From: CAMREV01 sp051653965
Lineage (GTDB): Bacteria; Bacillota_I; Bacilli_A; Mycoplasmatales; Mycoplasmoidaceae
Assembly (NCBI GenBank): GCA_051653965.1
Contig: JBOFXG010000008.1
Span: 124,001 to 188,000, forward strand
Length of the DNA stretch: 64,000 bases
Direction of reading: 5' to 3'
The notes under the pieces are model-generated. The model saw only the letters and a list, made by a program, of their open reading frames with translations. It did no database searches and was not told the DNA's origin. This document shows positions 24,385-36,146 of this stretch, piece after piece. The stretch's first letter is position 1; each line of letters opens with the position of its first letter. The position numbers and the translations under genes were made by a program.

Positions 24385-24897
24385 ATGATTTATATGGATA
24401 TAGAAACAACAGGATTTGATGGAATTAAACATGAAATAATAGAAATATATATGTTAAAGGAAGATTTGAATGGAAATAAAATTGATGAAATGCATTACTA
24501 TTTTAAACCTTCTAAACCTTTAGATTTAAAAATAATCGAAGTCACAAAATTAACAGATGCTTTATTAAGCGATAAACCAAAATTTGAAGCTCATATTACT
24601 GACATTGTGAATTTTATTTCTAATGAAACCCTAGTGGGTCATAATATAAATAATTTTGACTTAAGATTCTTGAATGATAATTTATCAAAACACAAACACA
24701 AAACTCTTAATAATAAAACAATTGACACAATGTCTATGGCAAGAGAAATAGATAATGTTAGTAAATATGAAAAGGGTTATAGATTGATTGATCTTGCAAA
24801 TAGATACAATATTGAATTTGATCCAAATAAACTACATGGTGCTAAATATGACACTCTAATTGCTAAAGAACTTTACAAAGTTTTAATTAAAAAATAA
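24385..24897 (+). CDS. DEDDh 3'-5' exonuclease (DnaQ-like)
   Basis: A 170-residue stand-alone exonuclease of the RNase T/DnaQ fold. ExoI is IYMDIETTGF with Asp5 and Glu7, ExoII is NINNFDLRFL near residue 93, and ExoIII is HGAKYDTLIAKEL with His and Asp near residue 152. It could proofread for DnaE, which lacks its own exonuclease domain, or trim RNA; the role is inferred. AAGGAG at 24371-24376 is a strong ribosome binding site. A terminator follows directly. Confidence 0.88.
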   Translation: MIYMDIETTGFDGIKHEIIEIYMLKEDLNGNKIDEMHYYFKPSKPLDLKIIEVTKLTDALLSDKPKFEAHITDIVNFISNETLVGHNINNFDLRFLNDNLSKHKHKTLNNKTIDTMSMAREIDNVSKYEKGYRLIDLANRYNIEFDPNKLHGAKYDTLIAKELYKVLIKK

Positions 24898-24928
24898 AAA
24901 ATAGAATTTAAATAAATTCTATTTTTTT
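24896..24928 (+). terminator. Terminator after the DnaQ-like gene
   Basis: The inverted repeat AAAAATAGAATTTA / TAAATTCTATTTTT is followed by a T run and begins at the stop codon. Confidence 0.8.
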
Positions 24929-25042
24929 CAACCCTATGTTCATTTAAATGTCTAAAAATAAAATCTATATAAACAAATATTTACATAAATAAATATAAAA
25001 AAATTTAAATTACAAAATTTAATTGTATTATTTTAATTGGTT

Positions 25043-25070
25043 ATTATGACTAAGGAATTATAGTCAATAA
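25043..25070. promoter_or_regulatory. Dyad upstream of the fructose operon, possible operator
   Basis: TGACTA and TAGTCA face each other across 8 bases, with the symmetry extended outward by ATTAT and ATAAT with one slip. It lies about 40 bases ahead of the fruA ATG, in a 210-base intergenic region whose remainder (24929-25042) shows only AT-rich sequence. A regulator such as a FruR/DeoR-type repressor is a guess; none is seen nearby. Confidence 0.35.
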
Positions 25071-25107
25071 TAAAAAATGATATTTAGATTAAAAAATAAG
25101 GAGTAAA

Positions 25108-27183
25108 ATGAAAAGTAATTTTTTTAAAAAAGATTTAGTTATATTAAATAAAAATCTTAAATCTAAAGATGAGTGTTTAGAATTTTTTGCAAAAATCTTA
25201 AAAGATAAAGGATATGGAAAAAGCTCAAAAACTATTCTTTCTAAAGCTTTAGAAAGAGAAGGTCAATTTAGTACAGGGATTGGTGAACACATTGCAATAC
25301 CTCACATTAGAGATGATGTAATGAAAGAACCAGTAATATTATTTGCAAAAGTAAATGATATTGATTGAGGTTCAGTTGATAATAAGAAAGTAAAATATAT
25401 ATTCTTTATTTGTATGAATAAACAAGAGGGCGAAAACTCTCATATGAATATTATTGCTTCCTTATCAAAACTTTTTTTAAATGAAAAATTTGTGAAAGAT
25501 CTAGATAATGTAAAAGATTACAAAAGTTTAATTTCAAGTATAGAAAAATATTCAGAATCAAAAGAAGAGATAAAAGAAGAAAAAGATTTTAAAGGTTCTT
25601 ATGACATTGTTGCAGTTACTGCTTGTCCAACTGGTGTTGCACATACATTTTTATCAGCAGAAGTTTTGAATAAAACTGCTAAAGAAATGAATTTAAAAAT
25701 AAAAGTAGAAACTCAAGGTACAGAAGGTTCTAAAAATACTTTAACGCAAGATGAAATTGATAATGCAAAAGGTGTAATTCTTGCATTAGATAGAGCAATT
25801 GATAGAGATAGATTTATAGGAATAAAAAATGTTGTTGATGTTTCTACTCGAGCTGTAATCAAAGATCCTAAAAAAGAAATTAATAAAGTGTTAAATAATG
25901 AAGGCAAGGAAATTAAGGGTGTAAGAAATACATCAAATAAAACTACTTTTAATGAAACTAATAATTTAGTGTCTTTTGATAATTGATGAAAAAGAACTTA
26001 CCAAGGAATTATGAGTGGTGTTAGTCATATGCTTCCATTTGTAATTTTTGGTGGAATTATGATTGCAATAGCATTTATGATTGACTCATTTGGTGCAAAT
26101 TCAACTAATGCAGGAAATTTAGGTTCTATTTTACCTACCTCAAGATGATTCAAGGGGATAGGAGATCTTGCATTTGGATTAATTGTTCCAATCCTTTCTG
26201 CTTATATGGCATTTGCCTTAGTTGGTAAAGGGGGGTTATTACCTGGATTTATATGTGGAATGATATCAAATGGAGCATTTACAAATAATGGAGTTCCATG
26301 ATTAATGCCAAGTATTGAAGATCTTGGTGGTCAAGTTCATCCCGATCAATTAAAAGCAGGTAGTGGATTCTTTGGTGCAATTGGTGGTGCAATTGTCACA
26401 GGATTAATGTTTGTGGTAATTACAAAATATATTCTTGATTATTTACCAACAAAATTAAATGCAATTAAAAACATATTAATAATGCCATTATTTGGTACAT
26501 TAATAATTGTGGTAATATTCTTCTTCTTAAACATTCCTTTACAATTTGTAAACTTAGGATTTGGAATGTTCTTAGATTTATTTGCAGGTATGCCAGAACT
26601 ATATCCTTTACTAGGTTTAATTATGGGAATAATGATGTGTTCAGATTTAGGTGGTCCAATTAATAAGGCTGCTTATGTATTTGGTACTATTACATTAACA
26701 GGACCTTCTGCTGGAACAAGTGGTTCAATCCCGATGGCAATAGCTATGGGTGCTGGTATGATCCCTCCATTAGGAATTGCACTATCATGTACATTCAATA
26801 AAAAACTTTGAACTGAAAAACAAAGAAAAGAAGGTGTTCTTAATTACATAATGGGATTATCATTCATTACTGAAGGCGCAATACCTTTCACTGCAGAACA
26901 ACCTAGAAAATTAATTATTTCTAATTTAATTGGTGGCGCTGTAGCTGGTATAGCAATTGGTTCTTTACAAATTGGACTACTTGCTCCACATGGTGGAATA
27001 TTTGTAGCTCCATTATTAAGATGTCAATTATTCAATACACCTGAACTTGAATTAGGATTAGGAATTGCATTATTCTTAGGTGCAATATTATTAGGATCAC
27101 TTGCTTCAATGATTTCTATTTATTTAATATCTAAATTTACTAAATTTGGTAAAAATAAACAATTAGAAAGTTCACAAGTATAA
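25108..27183 (+). CDS. fruA: PTS fructose transporter, EIIABC
   Basis: A 691-residue fused permease that imports fructose as fructose 1-phosphate, with phosphate from HPr. EIIA occupies residues 1-150 with the phosphorylated His in IAIPHIRDD near residue 67. EIIB is at about residues 165-265 with the phosphocysteine (Cys173) in VTACPTGVAHT. EIIC follows from about residue 295 with SHMLPFVIFGGIMIA, several further membrane segments and SFITEGAIPF near residue 585. Domain order and length match Gram-positive FruA. AAGGAG precedes ATG 25108. fruK starts two bases after the stop. Confidence 0.95.
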
Positions 27184-27184
27184 T

Positions 27185-28090
27185 ATGATTTATACAATCA
27201 CTTTATCACCTTCAATAGATTATTATATAAAAAATGATAAAAAATTTAATTCAAAAGGATTAAATAGAATAGATAATTTTTCTATATTAGCTGGTGGAAA
27301 AGGCGTTAACTCATCAATCATCTTAAAAAGACATGGATATGCTAATACTGCAATTACATTTTTAGGTGGTTTAACAGGCAATTTAATTAATGATTTACTT
27401 AAAAAAGAAAAAGTAAATGTAGTTAATATTCCTTTAGAAGAAGACACTAGAATTAATGTAAAATATTTTGATAAAAATGATCATTTTGAAATCAATGGGC
27501 CTAAATCAAAAATAAGTGATAAAAATATAAATGAATTAAAAAATAATCTTGAAAAATTAAATTCAAAAGATTTGGTTTTTATTATGGGAATTTCTGAAGA
27601 AAAAACTATTTTAGATTTAGCAAAATTTTTAAGTAAAAAAAAAGCTAAAATAGTAATTGATATTGATTCAAAAATAATTTTTGAATTATTAAAATTAAAA
27701 CCATACTTAATAAAACCAAACATTCATGAATTAGAAAATCTTTTTGATAAAAAGATTAAAAAAATTTCTGATGTTAAAAATCACATGCAAAAACTTCATG
27801 AAATGGGTGCAGAAAATATCATTGTTTCAATGGGATCTAAAGGATCATGTGTTTTATCAAATAATGATTTCATTCATTTTGAAGGACAAAAAGTTGATGA
27901 ATTAATAAGCACTGTTGGAGCGGGAGATACTATGATATCTTTATTTGCTGCAAAGAAGCTTGAAGGAGCTTCATTAAAAGATGCACTTTTATTTGCAACG
28001 GCAGGTTCTTTAGGGACTGTTTCAAGTATTCATTTATCTGATGCTAAAAAAACAAACTACTATTTAGAAAAAATAAAAAACAACATATAA
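27185..28090 (+). CDS. fruK: 1-phosphofructokinase
   Basis: A 301-residue PfkB-family kinase that converts fructose 1-phosphate to fructose 1,6-bisphosphate for glycolysis. The N-terminal YTITLSPSIDYYI and AGGKGVNSSIIL near residue 38 are sugar-binding signatures, and STVGAGDTMIS near residue 243 holds the catalytic Asp and the anion hole. It is tightly coupled to fruA (one base between stop and start), so the two form the fructose utilisation operon. No Trp occurs in it. Confidence 0.94.
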   Translation: MIYTITLSPSIDYYIKNDKKFNSKGLNRIDNFSILAGGKGVNSSIILKRHGYANTAITFLGGLTGNLINDLLKKEKVNVVNIPLEEDTRINVKYFDKNDHFEINGPKSKISDKNINELKNNLEKLNSKDLVFIMGISEEKTILDLAKFLSKKKAKIVIDIDSKIIFELLKLKPYLIKPNIHELENLFDKKIKKISDVKNHMQKLHEMGAENIIVSMGSKGSCVLSNNDFIHFEGQKVDELISTVGAGDTMISLFAAKKLEGASLKDALLFATAGSLGTVSSIHLSDAKKTNYYLEKIKNNI

Positions 28091-28103
28091 TGTTGTTTTT
28101 TAT
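28075..28103 (+). terminator. Terminator after fruK
   Basis: AACAACAT / ATGTTGTT with a 3-base loop, an A run before and a T run after, overlapping the fruK stop codon. Confidence 0.85.
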
Positions 28104-28190
28104 TTTTAATAATTTAGCATTGAATAATAATGATAAAATTAAATTATAATGTTTCTAAAATATTCAATATTTAAACATGTAGGTATAAAA

Positions 28191-30947
28191 ATGAAAAAAT
28201 TAAAAGCAAACCAAATTAGAAAAGAATGACTATCATATTTTAAAAGCAAAAAACACTATATTATTAGCTCACAATCTTTAGTTCCTGTAAACGATAATTC
28301 TTTATTATTGATAAATTCCGGTATTGCAACACTAAAGAATTATTTTTCTGGAGTTGATAGTCCAATATCAAACAGATTAGCAAATAGTCAAAAGTGTATT
28401 AGAACAAATGATATTGAAAATGTAGGCTTAACTTCTAGACATCATACCTTATTTGAAATGCTTGGTAATTTTTCTATTGGTGATTATTTTAAAGAAGAAT
28501 CAATAGAATTTGGATTTGAATTTTTAACTAAAAAATTAGAGATGCCAAAATCAAAACTTTATATTACAGTTTATAAAGAAGATGAAGAAGCTTATAATAA
28601 GTGAATAAAATTAGGAATACCTAAAAAGAACATTATTAAATGTGGAAAAGATAGAAATTTTTGAGATATTGGTTCAGGACCTTGTGGTCCATGTACTGAA
28701 ATTTATTTTGATCGAGGATCTAAATATGATCCAAAGAAAAAAGGAATTGAGCTTTTTGAAAAAGACATTGAAAATGATAGATATGTAGAAATTTGAAATA
28801 TTGTTTTTAGTGAATTTAATAATGATGGTAAGGGAAAACTAACTCCTTTAGCAAGAAAGAATATTGATACTGGTGCTGGGCTTGAAAGATTAGCTTCAAT
28901 TATCCAAGAAGTACCAACAGATTTTGATATTGATTCTTTTGAACCAATAATGAGTGCCATCTCTAAAAAAACAAATGAAAAATATGATTCTAAAGCATAT
29001 TTTTCAAAGTCCAAAAAACAAAAAAATATTAATAAAAATTACATAATTATAGCCGATCATTTAAAAGCATCTACATTTATGATTGCTGATGGAATAACTC
29101 CAGGAAATAAGGATAGAGGATATATTTTAAGAAGGCTTATTAGAAGAGCTATAATTTCTTTAAGTATTTTATCAGTTAGAGAAAATATATTTGATATTAT
29201 TGCAAAAGGTGTTATTAAATCAATGAAAAGTTATTATCCTTACTTATTAGAAAAACAAGAATTAATTAATGAAGTTTTAAGTAAAGAGTATAAAGCTTTT
29301 GAAGATACAATTAAAAATTGTAAAAGTTTATTTATTAAAGCAGCATCTACTGGGAAAATAGATGGTAAAACATTATTTAATTTAGTTGATACTCATGGAT
29401 TTCCTTTTGAAATAATTAAGGAAATTGAAAATGATAATGAACTGCAAATTTTAACATCAATTTTTAATGTTAAAAAAAGTGAAATTATTAAATCTAACAA
29501 AAAAATAAAATTTGATTTTGATGGATTTAATAAAGCTTTTGATAAGCACAGAGAAGTTTCTAAATCTACAAAAAAGGAAACAGGATTAAATATTCAAAAC
29601 ACTGAATTAATAAATTTAAATGTTAAATCAGAATTTGTTTACAATTCTTATTATATGAAATCTAAAATAGTTGAATTATTTGATAGTAATTTTAAAAAAG
29701 TTAAAAAACTAAAAAATAAAGATGGCTATATTGTTTTTGATAAAACTTGTTTTTATGCAACATCAGGTGGACAAATTCATGATACTGGAAAAGTAGAAGA
29801 ATTTGAAATAATAGAAGTTATTAAAGGGCCTAATGGTCAGCATATTCATACAGTTAAAAACGCTTCATTAGAACTTGGTCAAATTTACTTTATTTCAATA
29901 AATGAAAAAGATCGAGTAAGAATTTCAGCAAATCATACTTCAGAACATTTATTACATTCTGCACTTAAAGATGTATTGGATAAAAACATTAAACAAGAAG
30001 GTGCTTTTAAATCGGCTCACAAATTAACTTTTGATTTCCAATTCAATAGAAAAGTAACTCAAAAAGAAATAGATAAAATTGAAGAATGAATTAAAGATAA
30101 GATTGCAAAAGAAATTAGAATTGAAGTTTTACATATGTCACTAGAAGAAGCAAAGAAAATTGGAGCAATGGCATACTTTGAAGACAAATATAAAAAAATT
30201 GATGGAGACTTAAGAGTAATCAAGATTGGCAAATACTCTACTGAATTATGTGGCGGAACTCATTTAACAAACACTAAAAATATTCAAGATTTTAAAATAA
30301 TAGATATTTTTACAAGAGGTTCAAACACATTAAGAATTGAAGCTGTTACAACAAATTACAATGTTAAAAAATTTGTATTAGATGCAATTGAAGCTTCTGC
30401 TGATAATATTAATTCTTGAATGAAAGAATATAAGAAAATGAACATTAGATCAAAAGAATTTACTGATGCATTAATTATATTTAGAGAATGTTTAGTACAC
30501 CCTGATAAACACTTTTCAAAAATTAAACATATTGAATCAGAAATAAAAAAAATATATGAATCATTAAAAATAGATTTTGAAAAGAAAAAAGAAACTTTCT
30601 TAATTAGATCTCTTAAAGAAAAGTTCAGTGATAATATTTTATTCTTAGAAGGAATCATAATAAAAAATGTTGATAGCAAAGTTATTGTTAATGCTTTAAC
30701 TGAGCTTATTAATGAAAAACCAGATAAAACTTTTTTTGTTATAAATATTAATGATGATAAAATTCAATATTTTGCTGCTCAGAATGAAAAAAATAAAAAA
30801 AGAAATTTAAATGAAATTATTCAAAGAATGAATAAGGCTAGTGGTGGAAAAGGTGGTGGAAAACCAAACTTTGCACAAGGTGGAACATCTAATACTAAAT
30901 CATTAGAAAAAATAAAGTCAGTTCTTTTAGGTTTAAATAAAAACTAA
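28191..30947 (+). CDS. alaS: Alanyl-tRNA synthetase
   Basis: A 918-residue class II synthetase that charges tRNA-Ala. The catalytic domain has the N-terminal INSGIATLKNYF and RTNDIENVGLTSRHHTLFEM segments; the editing domain has the zinc-binding HTSEHLLHS near residue 582 and CGGTH near residue 687; the C-Ala domain includes ASGGKGGGKPNFAQGG. The conserved second motif GSGPCGPCTEI is present. Length is slightly above the typical 875 or so because of lysine-rich insertions. Several TGA are read as Trp. ruvX begins at its stop codon (1-nt overlap). Confidence 0.96.
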
Positions 30948-31360
30948 TGAATATTTTAGGAATAGATTATGGAATTAAAAAAATAGGATTAGCAATTTGT
31001 TTGCTAGGTATTACTATGCCATATGAAAAAATAATAAATACAAATACTTCTAATGTAATTGAAAAAATATCTAAAATTATTATTGAAGAAAAAATTTCTA
31101 AAATAGTAATAGGTATTCCTTTAAATAATTTTAATAAAGATACTGAAACCAGTTTATTAGTTAGAGGCTTTTCAGATGAATTAAAAAAGCATTTTGATAA
31201 TATTGAAATTATTTTATTTGATGAAAAATATTCTACAAAAGAATCAATTAATTTATTAAAAAATGCATGTTATAAAAATAGCAAGATTAAAGATCAAAAA
31301 GATTCTTTAAGTGCTGTTAATATTTTAAATAGATACTTAGGAATAAATAATGGATCTTAA
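30947..31360 (+). CDS. ruvX: Putative pre-16S rRNA nuclease YqgF/RuvX
   Basis: A 137-residue RNase H-like fold protein. Acidic residues are in ILGIDYGIKKIGLAI, LFDEKYST near residue 90 and KDSLSAVNIL near residue 123, as in YqgF. The family matures the 5' end of 16S rRNA and was earlier called Holliday junction resolvase-like. The order alaS-ruvX-trmR-trhP1-trhP2 matches Bacillus subtilis alaS-yrrK-yrrM-yrrN-yrrO, supporting the call. It overlaps trmR by 11 nt. Confidence 0.88.
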   Translation: MNILGIDYGIKKIGLAICLLGITMPYEKIINTNTSNVIEKISKIIIEEKISKIVIGIPLNNFNKDTETSLLVRGFSDELKKHFDNIEIILFDEKYSTKESINLLKNACYKNSKIKDQKDSLSAVNILNRYLGINNGS

Positions 31361-31916
31361 AAAAATAAGAGAAATATCTATTGAAAATAATATTCCAATT
31401 TTAAGAAACGAATCTGCAGAATATATTGCAAAAATTTTAATAGAAAATAAAATAAATTCAATCTTAGAAATAGGATCTGGTATGGGTTATAGCTCAATGT
31501 TTTTTTTAGATAAAAAGCCAAATATAGAAATAACATCAATTGAAAAAAATATTGATAGATATATTTTTTGTTTTAATAGTATAAAAAAAGAAAATATAAT
31601 TTTTTTGAATGAATGTGCATTTTCATATTTGCCAAATAAAAAATATGATTGCATTTTTTTAGATGGTCCAAAAAGCAAACAAAAGGATTTATTTGAAAAA
31701 TATTCAAAATTCCTTAACAAAGATGGATTTATTATAATTGATAACATATTTTTAAAATTTATTAATAAAACAAAAAAAAATAAGTCATTAATAAAAAAAG
31801 CAGAAGCTTTCAAGTTATATTTAAATGAATTGAATGGATGAGAAATATCTATAATTGATATTGATGATGGAATTGCAATTTGCAAAAGAAAGAAAAATTA
31901 TGAAGATAGCTATTAA
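31350..31916 (+). CDS. trmR: tRNA 5-hydroxyuridine methyltransferase TrmR (YrrM-like)
   Basis: A 188-residue O-methyltransferase. The SAM-binding motif ILEIGSGMGYSSMFFL is near residue 38, the acidic second strand TSIEKN near residue 63, and FLDGPKSKQKDLFEKY near residue 105 is the metal-binding region of class I O-methyltransferases. In B. subtilis YrrM/TrmR methylates 5-hydroxyuridine 34 to 5-methoxyuridine, using the product of TrhP. It sits directly before two U32-family genes exactly as yrrM does before yrrN-yrrO, which is the main reason for the specific name. It overlaps the next gene by 17 nt. Confidence 0.75.
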
Positions 31917-32814
31917 ATGTGATAATTTGGAAATTGCAAAAAAATTAATTGACAGAAAAGTTGATTTATTATATTTTGGTATTGAAAATTTTTCTTGTAG
32001 ATTTAATAAATATATTAATTTAGAAAAATTAAAAAAAATAGTTGAAATAAAAAAAGATTCAAAAATATCTATTGTTTTAAACAATTTGTATTCTGAAGAA
32101 GAAATTCCAATGCTTGAAGATTTACTACTTAAGTTATCAAAGATAAACATTGATGAATTATGTTTTCATGATTATGCTATATTACAAATTTGTTATGAAA
32201 AAGAAATTCAATTTAAATTTCACTATAATCCAGAAACTTTAAATACCAATTATGGACAATTAGATTTTTTTAAAAAAAATAATATTAAAAAAATATCTTT
32301 AGCAAGAGAAATGACAAAATTTGAAATTAAAAAAATACTAGAAGAAAAAGGAAATATTGAAATTGAAATTCAAGCACATGGTTTTACATTTTTTATGCAC
32401 TCTAAATGACCAATGGTATCAAATTTTGAAAAGTATTTAGAATTAAAAAAACAAAAATTAGATAAATTAAATTATTTAGTAATTCAAGAAGAAAAAAGGA
32501 AAATGCCAAACATAATTCAAGAAGATAAAACAGGAACTCATATGTATTCTGGTTTTACATTATGTATATATGATTTAATACCTGAATTAAACAATTTTAA
32601 ATTAGATAGTATTTTGATTGATAATATTTTTAGAGATGAAAATTGAACTTTAAAAGTTTTTGATATTTATAAAAAAATAGTTACAAATATGAAAATTGAT
32701 GAAAAGGATTTTAAACTTTTAGCAAATTTAGAAAATGAATTTCCAATTTCTAAATCATTTTTAGGTAATTTTAAAGATATGCCACAAATGGAAAAGGAAG
32801 ATTATGAAAAATAA
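31900..32814 (+). CDS. Peptidase U32-family protein, TrhP1-like (YrrN-like)
   Basis: A 304-residue U32-family protein, close in length to B. subtilis YrrN (about 309). It begins MKIAIKCDNLEIAKKLIDRK and continues with DLLYFGIENFSCRF, a U32 barrel start. Downstream are HYNPETLNTNYGQLDFF and EIQAHGFTFFMHSKW, the degenerate counterpart of the catalytic HGxxC motif in the large subunit; the cysteines are missing here. It probably pairs with the next gene to hydroxylate wobble uridine (ho5U34) in tRNA. Start ATG 31900 is chosen over an upstream in-frame ATA/ATG cluster because it fits family length and overlaps trmR as a coupled gene. Confidence 0.75.
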
Positions 32815-34003
32815 ACATGAACTTTTAGCTCCAGCAGGTAATTATGAAAAAGCAATAATTGCTTTAAATTATGGAGCAGATGCTATTTACATTGGGCCAA
32901 AAGCATACTCATTAAGAGCAAGAGCATCTAACTTTGACATTGAAGAAATAGATTTAATAACAAAATATGCTCATGAAAATAATAAAAAAGTATATGTTGT
33001 TTTAAATATAATTTGTAGAAATGCTCATGTTAATGGATTTTCAAATTATTTTAAAAAGATCTCTGAATGTAAGGTAGATGGAATTATATGTGCAGATCCT
33101 TTTATTATTAAAACAATTAATGAAATAGATCCAAATATGTCGATTCATATTTCTACTCAACAATCTATTTCAAATTCTAAATCTGCTCTTTTTTGAAAAA
33201 GAAATAATGCTGAAAGAGTAGTTTTAGCAAGAGAAGTAGATTATAACAATTTAAAAAAAATAGTTAATAATACAAAAGATTTGATTGAAATAGAATATTT
33301 CATTCATGGAGCTGTTTGTATTTCATATTCTGGAAGATGTACAATGTCTAATAATTTCTCATATAGAGATTCTAATGTTGGTGGATGTGCTCATTCGTGT
33401 AGATGAAATTATGAAGTTAGCAATAATGAAAAAAAAATTGAAAATTTTACAATGTCTGCGAAAGATATGAACTTAATTGGAGACTTAAATAAATTATTAA
33501 AACTTGATATCGCTTCATTTAAAATAGAAGGAAGAATGAAATCAGTTCATTATATTGCAACAATTGTTTCTTCATATAAAAAAGCTATTAATGAATTTAT
33601 GGAAAATAAAAAAATTAACGAATCATATCTTGTTGAAACTAAAAAAGCAGAAAATAGACTTACTTCAAATGCATATTTTGATGGAAATGCTGATTATAGT
33701 AAAATGTTATATTCTTCTGATGAAAAAAAAGTTAATCAAAACTTTGTTTTTATTGTAGATGAAGATTTAAATAATAATTATTATTTAGTTACTGCAAAAA
33801 ATAATTTTAATAAAAACTATGATTTTGAATGTATTAGCTATAATCATGATAACTTCAAATTTAAAATATCTGAAATTATAAATGAAGATGGAATTAATAT
33901 TGATGTTGTAGTAACGCCAATGAAAAAATACAAAATAAAAATAATTGGAGATGACAAACTTTCTTATTTAGATATAATAAGAATATCTAACAAGGAGTCA
34001 TAA
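32804..34003 (+). CDS. Peptidase U32-family tRNA hydroxylase, TrhP2-like (YrrO-like)
   Basis: A 399-residue U32 protein. The N-terminus ELLAPAGNYEKAIIALNYGA and GADAIYIGPKAYSLRARASN are typical. Near residue 169 it has HGAVCISYSGRCTMSN and then VGGCAHSCRWNYEV: four cysteines that in TrhP bind an iron-sulfur cluster. In E. coli and B. subtilis this family makes 5-hydroxyuridine at tRNA position 34, using prephenate. The protein-degradation (peptidase) name is historical. It overlaps the TrhP1-like gene by 11 nt, fitting a two-subunit enzyme. The ribosome binding site for gpx lies at its end. Confidence 0.88.
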
Positions 34004-34474
34004 ATGAATTTATATGAATTTAAAATGAAAAATATTGATGGTAATGAAGTTGATTTTTCTAAATACAAAAACAAAGTTGTTTTAATAGTTAATGTTGCAA
34101 GCAAATGTGGTTTCGCAAAACAATATGAGGGATTAGAAAAACTAAATCAAAAATACAAAGATCAAGGGTTATGTATATTAGGATTTCCTTCTGATCAATT
34201 TAAACAAGAATTTAGTGATGCAAATGAAATTAAAAATTTTTGTTCAACAAAATATAATGTAACATTTGAAATGTTTGCTACATTAAAAGTTAAGGGTGAA
34301 GAAATATCACCTTTATATAGTTGATTAATATCTAATTATAAAAATAAAAATGTTAAGTGAAATTTTGAAAAATTTTTAATCAGTAAAAATGGAGAAGCAA
34401 TTGAAAGATTTAGTTCAATAGTTAAACCATCTAAAATTGAGCCAAAAATTATTATAGAATTAAAAAAAGATTAA
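34004..34474 (+). CDS. Glutathione peroxidase-family thiol peroxidase
   Basis: A 156-residue thioredoxin-fold peroxidase. It has VNVASKCGFAKQYEGLEKL with the peroxidatic Cys near residue 36 (Cys rather than selenocysteine), LGFPSDQFKQEF near residue 64 with the conserved Gln nearby, and KWNFEKFLISKNGE near residue 118 supplying Trp (TGA-encoded) and Asn of the catalytic tetrad. It reduces hydroperoxides, most likely with thioredoxin in this group. AAGGAG in the end of the previous gene gives a strong ribosome binding site. Its stop overlaps the stop of the convergent gene. Confidence 0.9.
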
Positions 34475-36135
34475 TTGCAGTCAAGGCAAATTAATCTTTT
34501 TTCTTTTCTATTTATTATATAATCCTTAATAGATTTTTGTTTATAAATAGGAGTTAATATATCTTTATTTTTTGATTTTAGAATATCATTTATAAGTTTA
34601 GTTTTACAATAATATACACCAATTAAAACTGTGATTAATGCAGCCATAGCATTAATTATTTGTGCAATTGCAAATCCAATCATTCCTGGTAATTGTCTTT
34701 GCATAACGACTCCTAAGAAATAACTTGCAACACCTTCAATAATGAAGAAGTTGAATAAAATAATTCAAAACACTCTTAGTTTTCTTTTGAAATTATAGAA
34801 AGCAGCATTTCTAGTATTAATTGCTATACTTTGGATTGTTTGAGCAGTTAAAGATAATAAAAATCCTTCATAAATAAATTTCTTAATTATATCAATGTAT
34901 TTAACATTTTCATCATGAGGAAATGGTATATCATTTGCAATATTAGGTGGAATTAATTGTTGAGCTCAACTTTGATTACTAAAAAGAAAATCAGCTAAAT
35001 ATACTATGAATGTTGAAATAATTAAACCAACTAATAAAAATATTATTGTAACTTTTATAGCAAAGGTTATTGATTCTTTAAATTGTTTTTCAGATTGTTT
35101 TAAATTTAATTTCGGTTGTTCATGATATAAATTTATAGCCCTCCCCATTGACCTAGAAATTGTTATCAATAAATTTATTATTGAATAAATAACAATTCTA
35201 GACATAATAATTAAATACTCCCCATCTTTAGTATATAAATAAACCAAATTCGGATCATTCACATTAATAAAAGTAATTAATATCATCTGGGTTATCATCG
35301 TTAAACTATAAACTAGCATATATATTGATAAATTATATATTCCATTAATAATTGCTTTAAAAATTGCTTTATCGAAACTAAAATCATATATTTTTCAATT
35401 AGCAACATAAGAATAAAATATAAAGAGAATAATTATTACATAGATTACATTTACTATTATTGATGATAATGGTAATGATATTGCAGGTGATAAATCTGTA
35501 TAAAAAAGAAATAAGATACTTAATCCAATACTAAGTAAAGAATGAATTATTTGAATAAGTATTATTATTCTAAAGTGGAATCTATATTCAAGTAGTATAA
35601 ATGTGTAATATATACTTGCAGCAATTAAAAATAAATTTAAAATCATCATTGATGAATATTCATTAATAAATTTAGAAATTTCAGCATTATGAGTATGTGA
35701 AGAAGCTGCAATAGCATATTCAGAATAAATTAACATTGTTGATCCAAAAATTATTGCAATACCAATTCCAACCATTAATAATGTGGCTGAACCTGTATTT
35801 ATTATTTCCTTAAAATAATCTCTCTTACTATTACTTTTAAAATTATTTTTTGTTATTGTTAATATTTGAACAGAAATCATGACAATTATTGTTATTGAAA
35901 AAAAAGTTATTGGTTGTGTATAACCAATTGATTGAGAAACTAATCCACCACTTACATTATTTATCACATCAACACTATTCATTGCTAATGGGATTAAATT
36001 ATGAAAAACAATTGTAAGCATATATGAAAAATATACAAAAAATATTTTAAAAAATTTTTTTATTAAAGGCTCACTATAATTTATATTTTCTTTTAAAAAA
36101 AGAAACTTTCTTGTTTTTGATTTTTGATTACTCAT
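34471..36135 (-). CDS. Polytopic membrane transporter, MATE/MOP-like
   Basis: A 554-residue integral membrane protein with about twelve hydrophobic segments and a charged C-terminal tail, reconstructed through two or more TGA codons. The pattern of two six-helix halves and the PGMIGFAIAQIINAM segment near residue 480 resembles MATE-type exporters in the MOP superfamily, which extrude drugs or metabolites with an ion gradient. No short diagnostic motif settles this; a polysaccharide flippase of the same superfamily is the alternative. No Shine-Dalgarno site is seen before ATG 36135. The last codon ...CN is followed by a TAA that overlaps the gpx stop on the other strand. Confidence 0.55.
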
Positions 36136-36146
36136 ACTAAAATATT

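Noticed and set aside
31855..31899. Earlier start for the TrhP1-like gene
   Set aside because: It would add 15 residues that overlap the trmR frame and are absent from the family; ATG 31900 gives the expected N-terminus.
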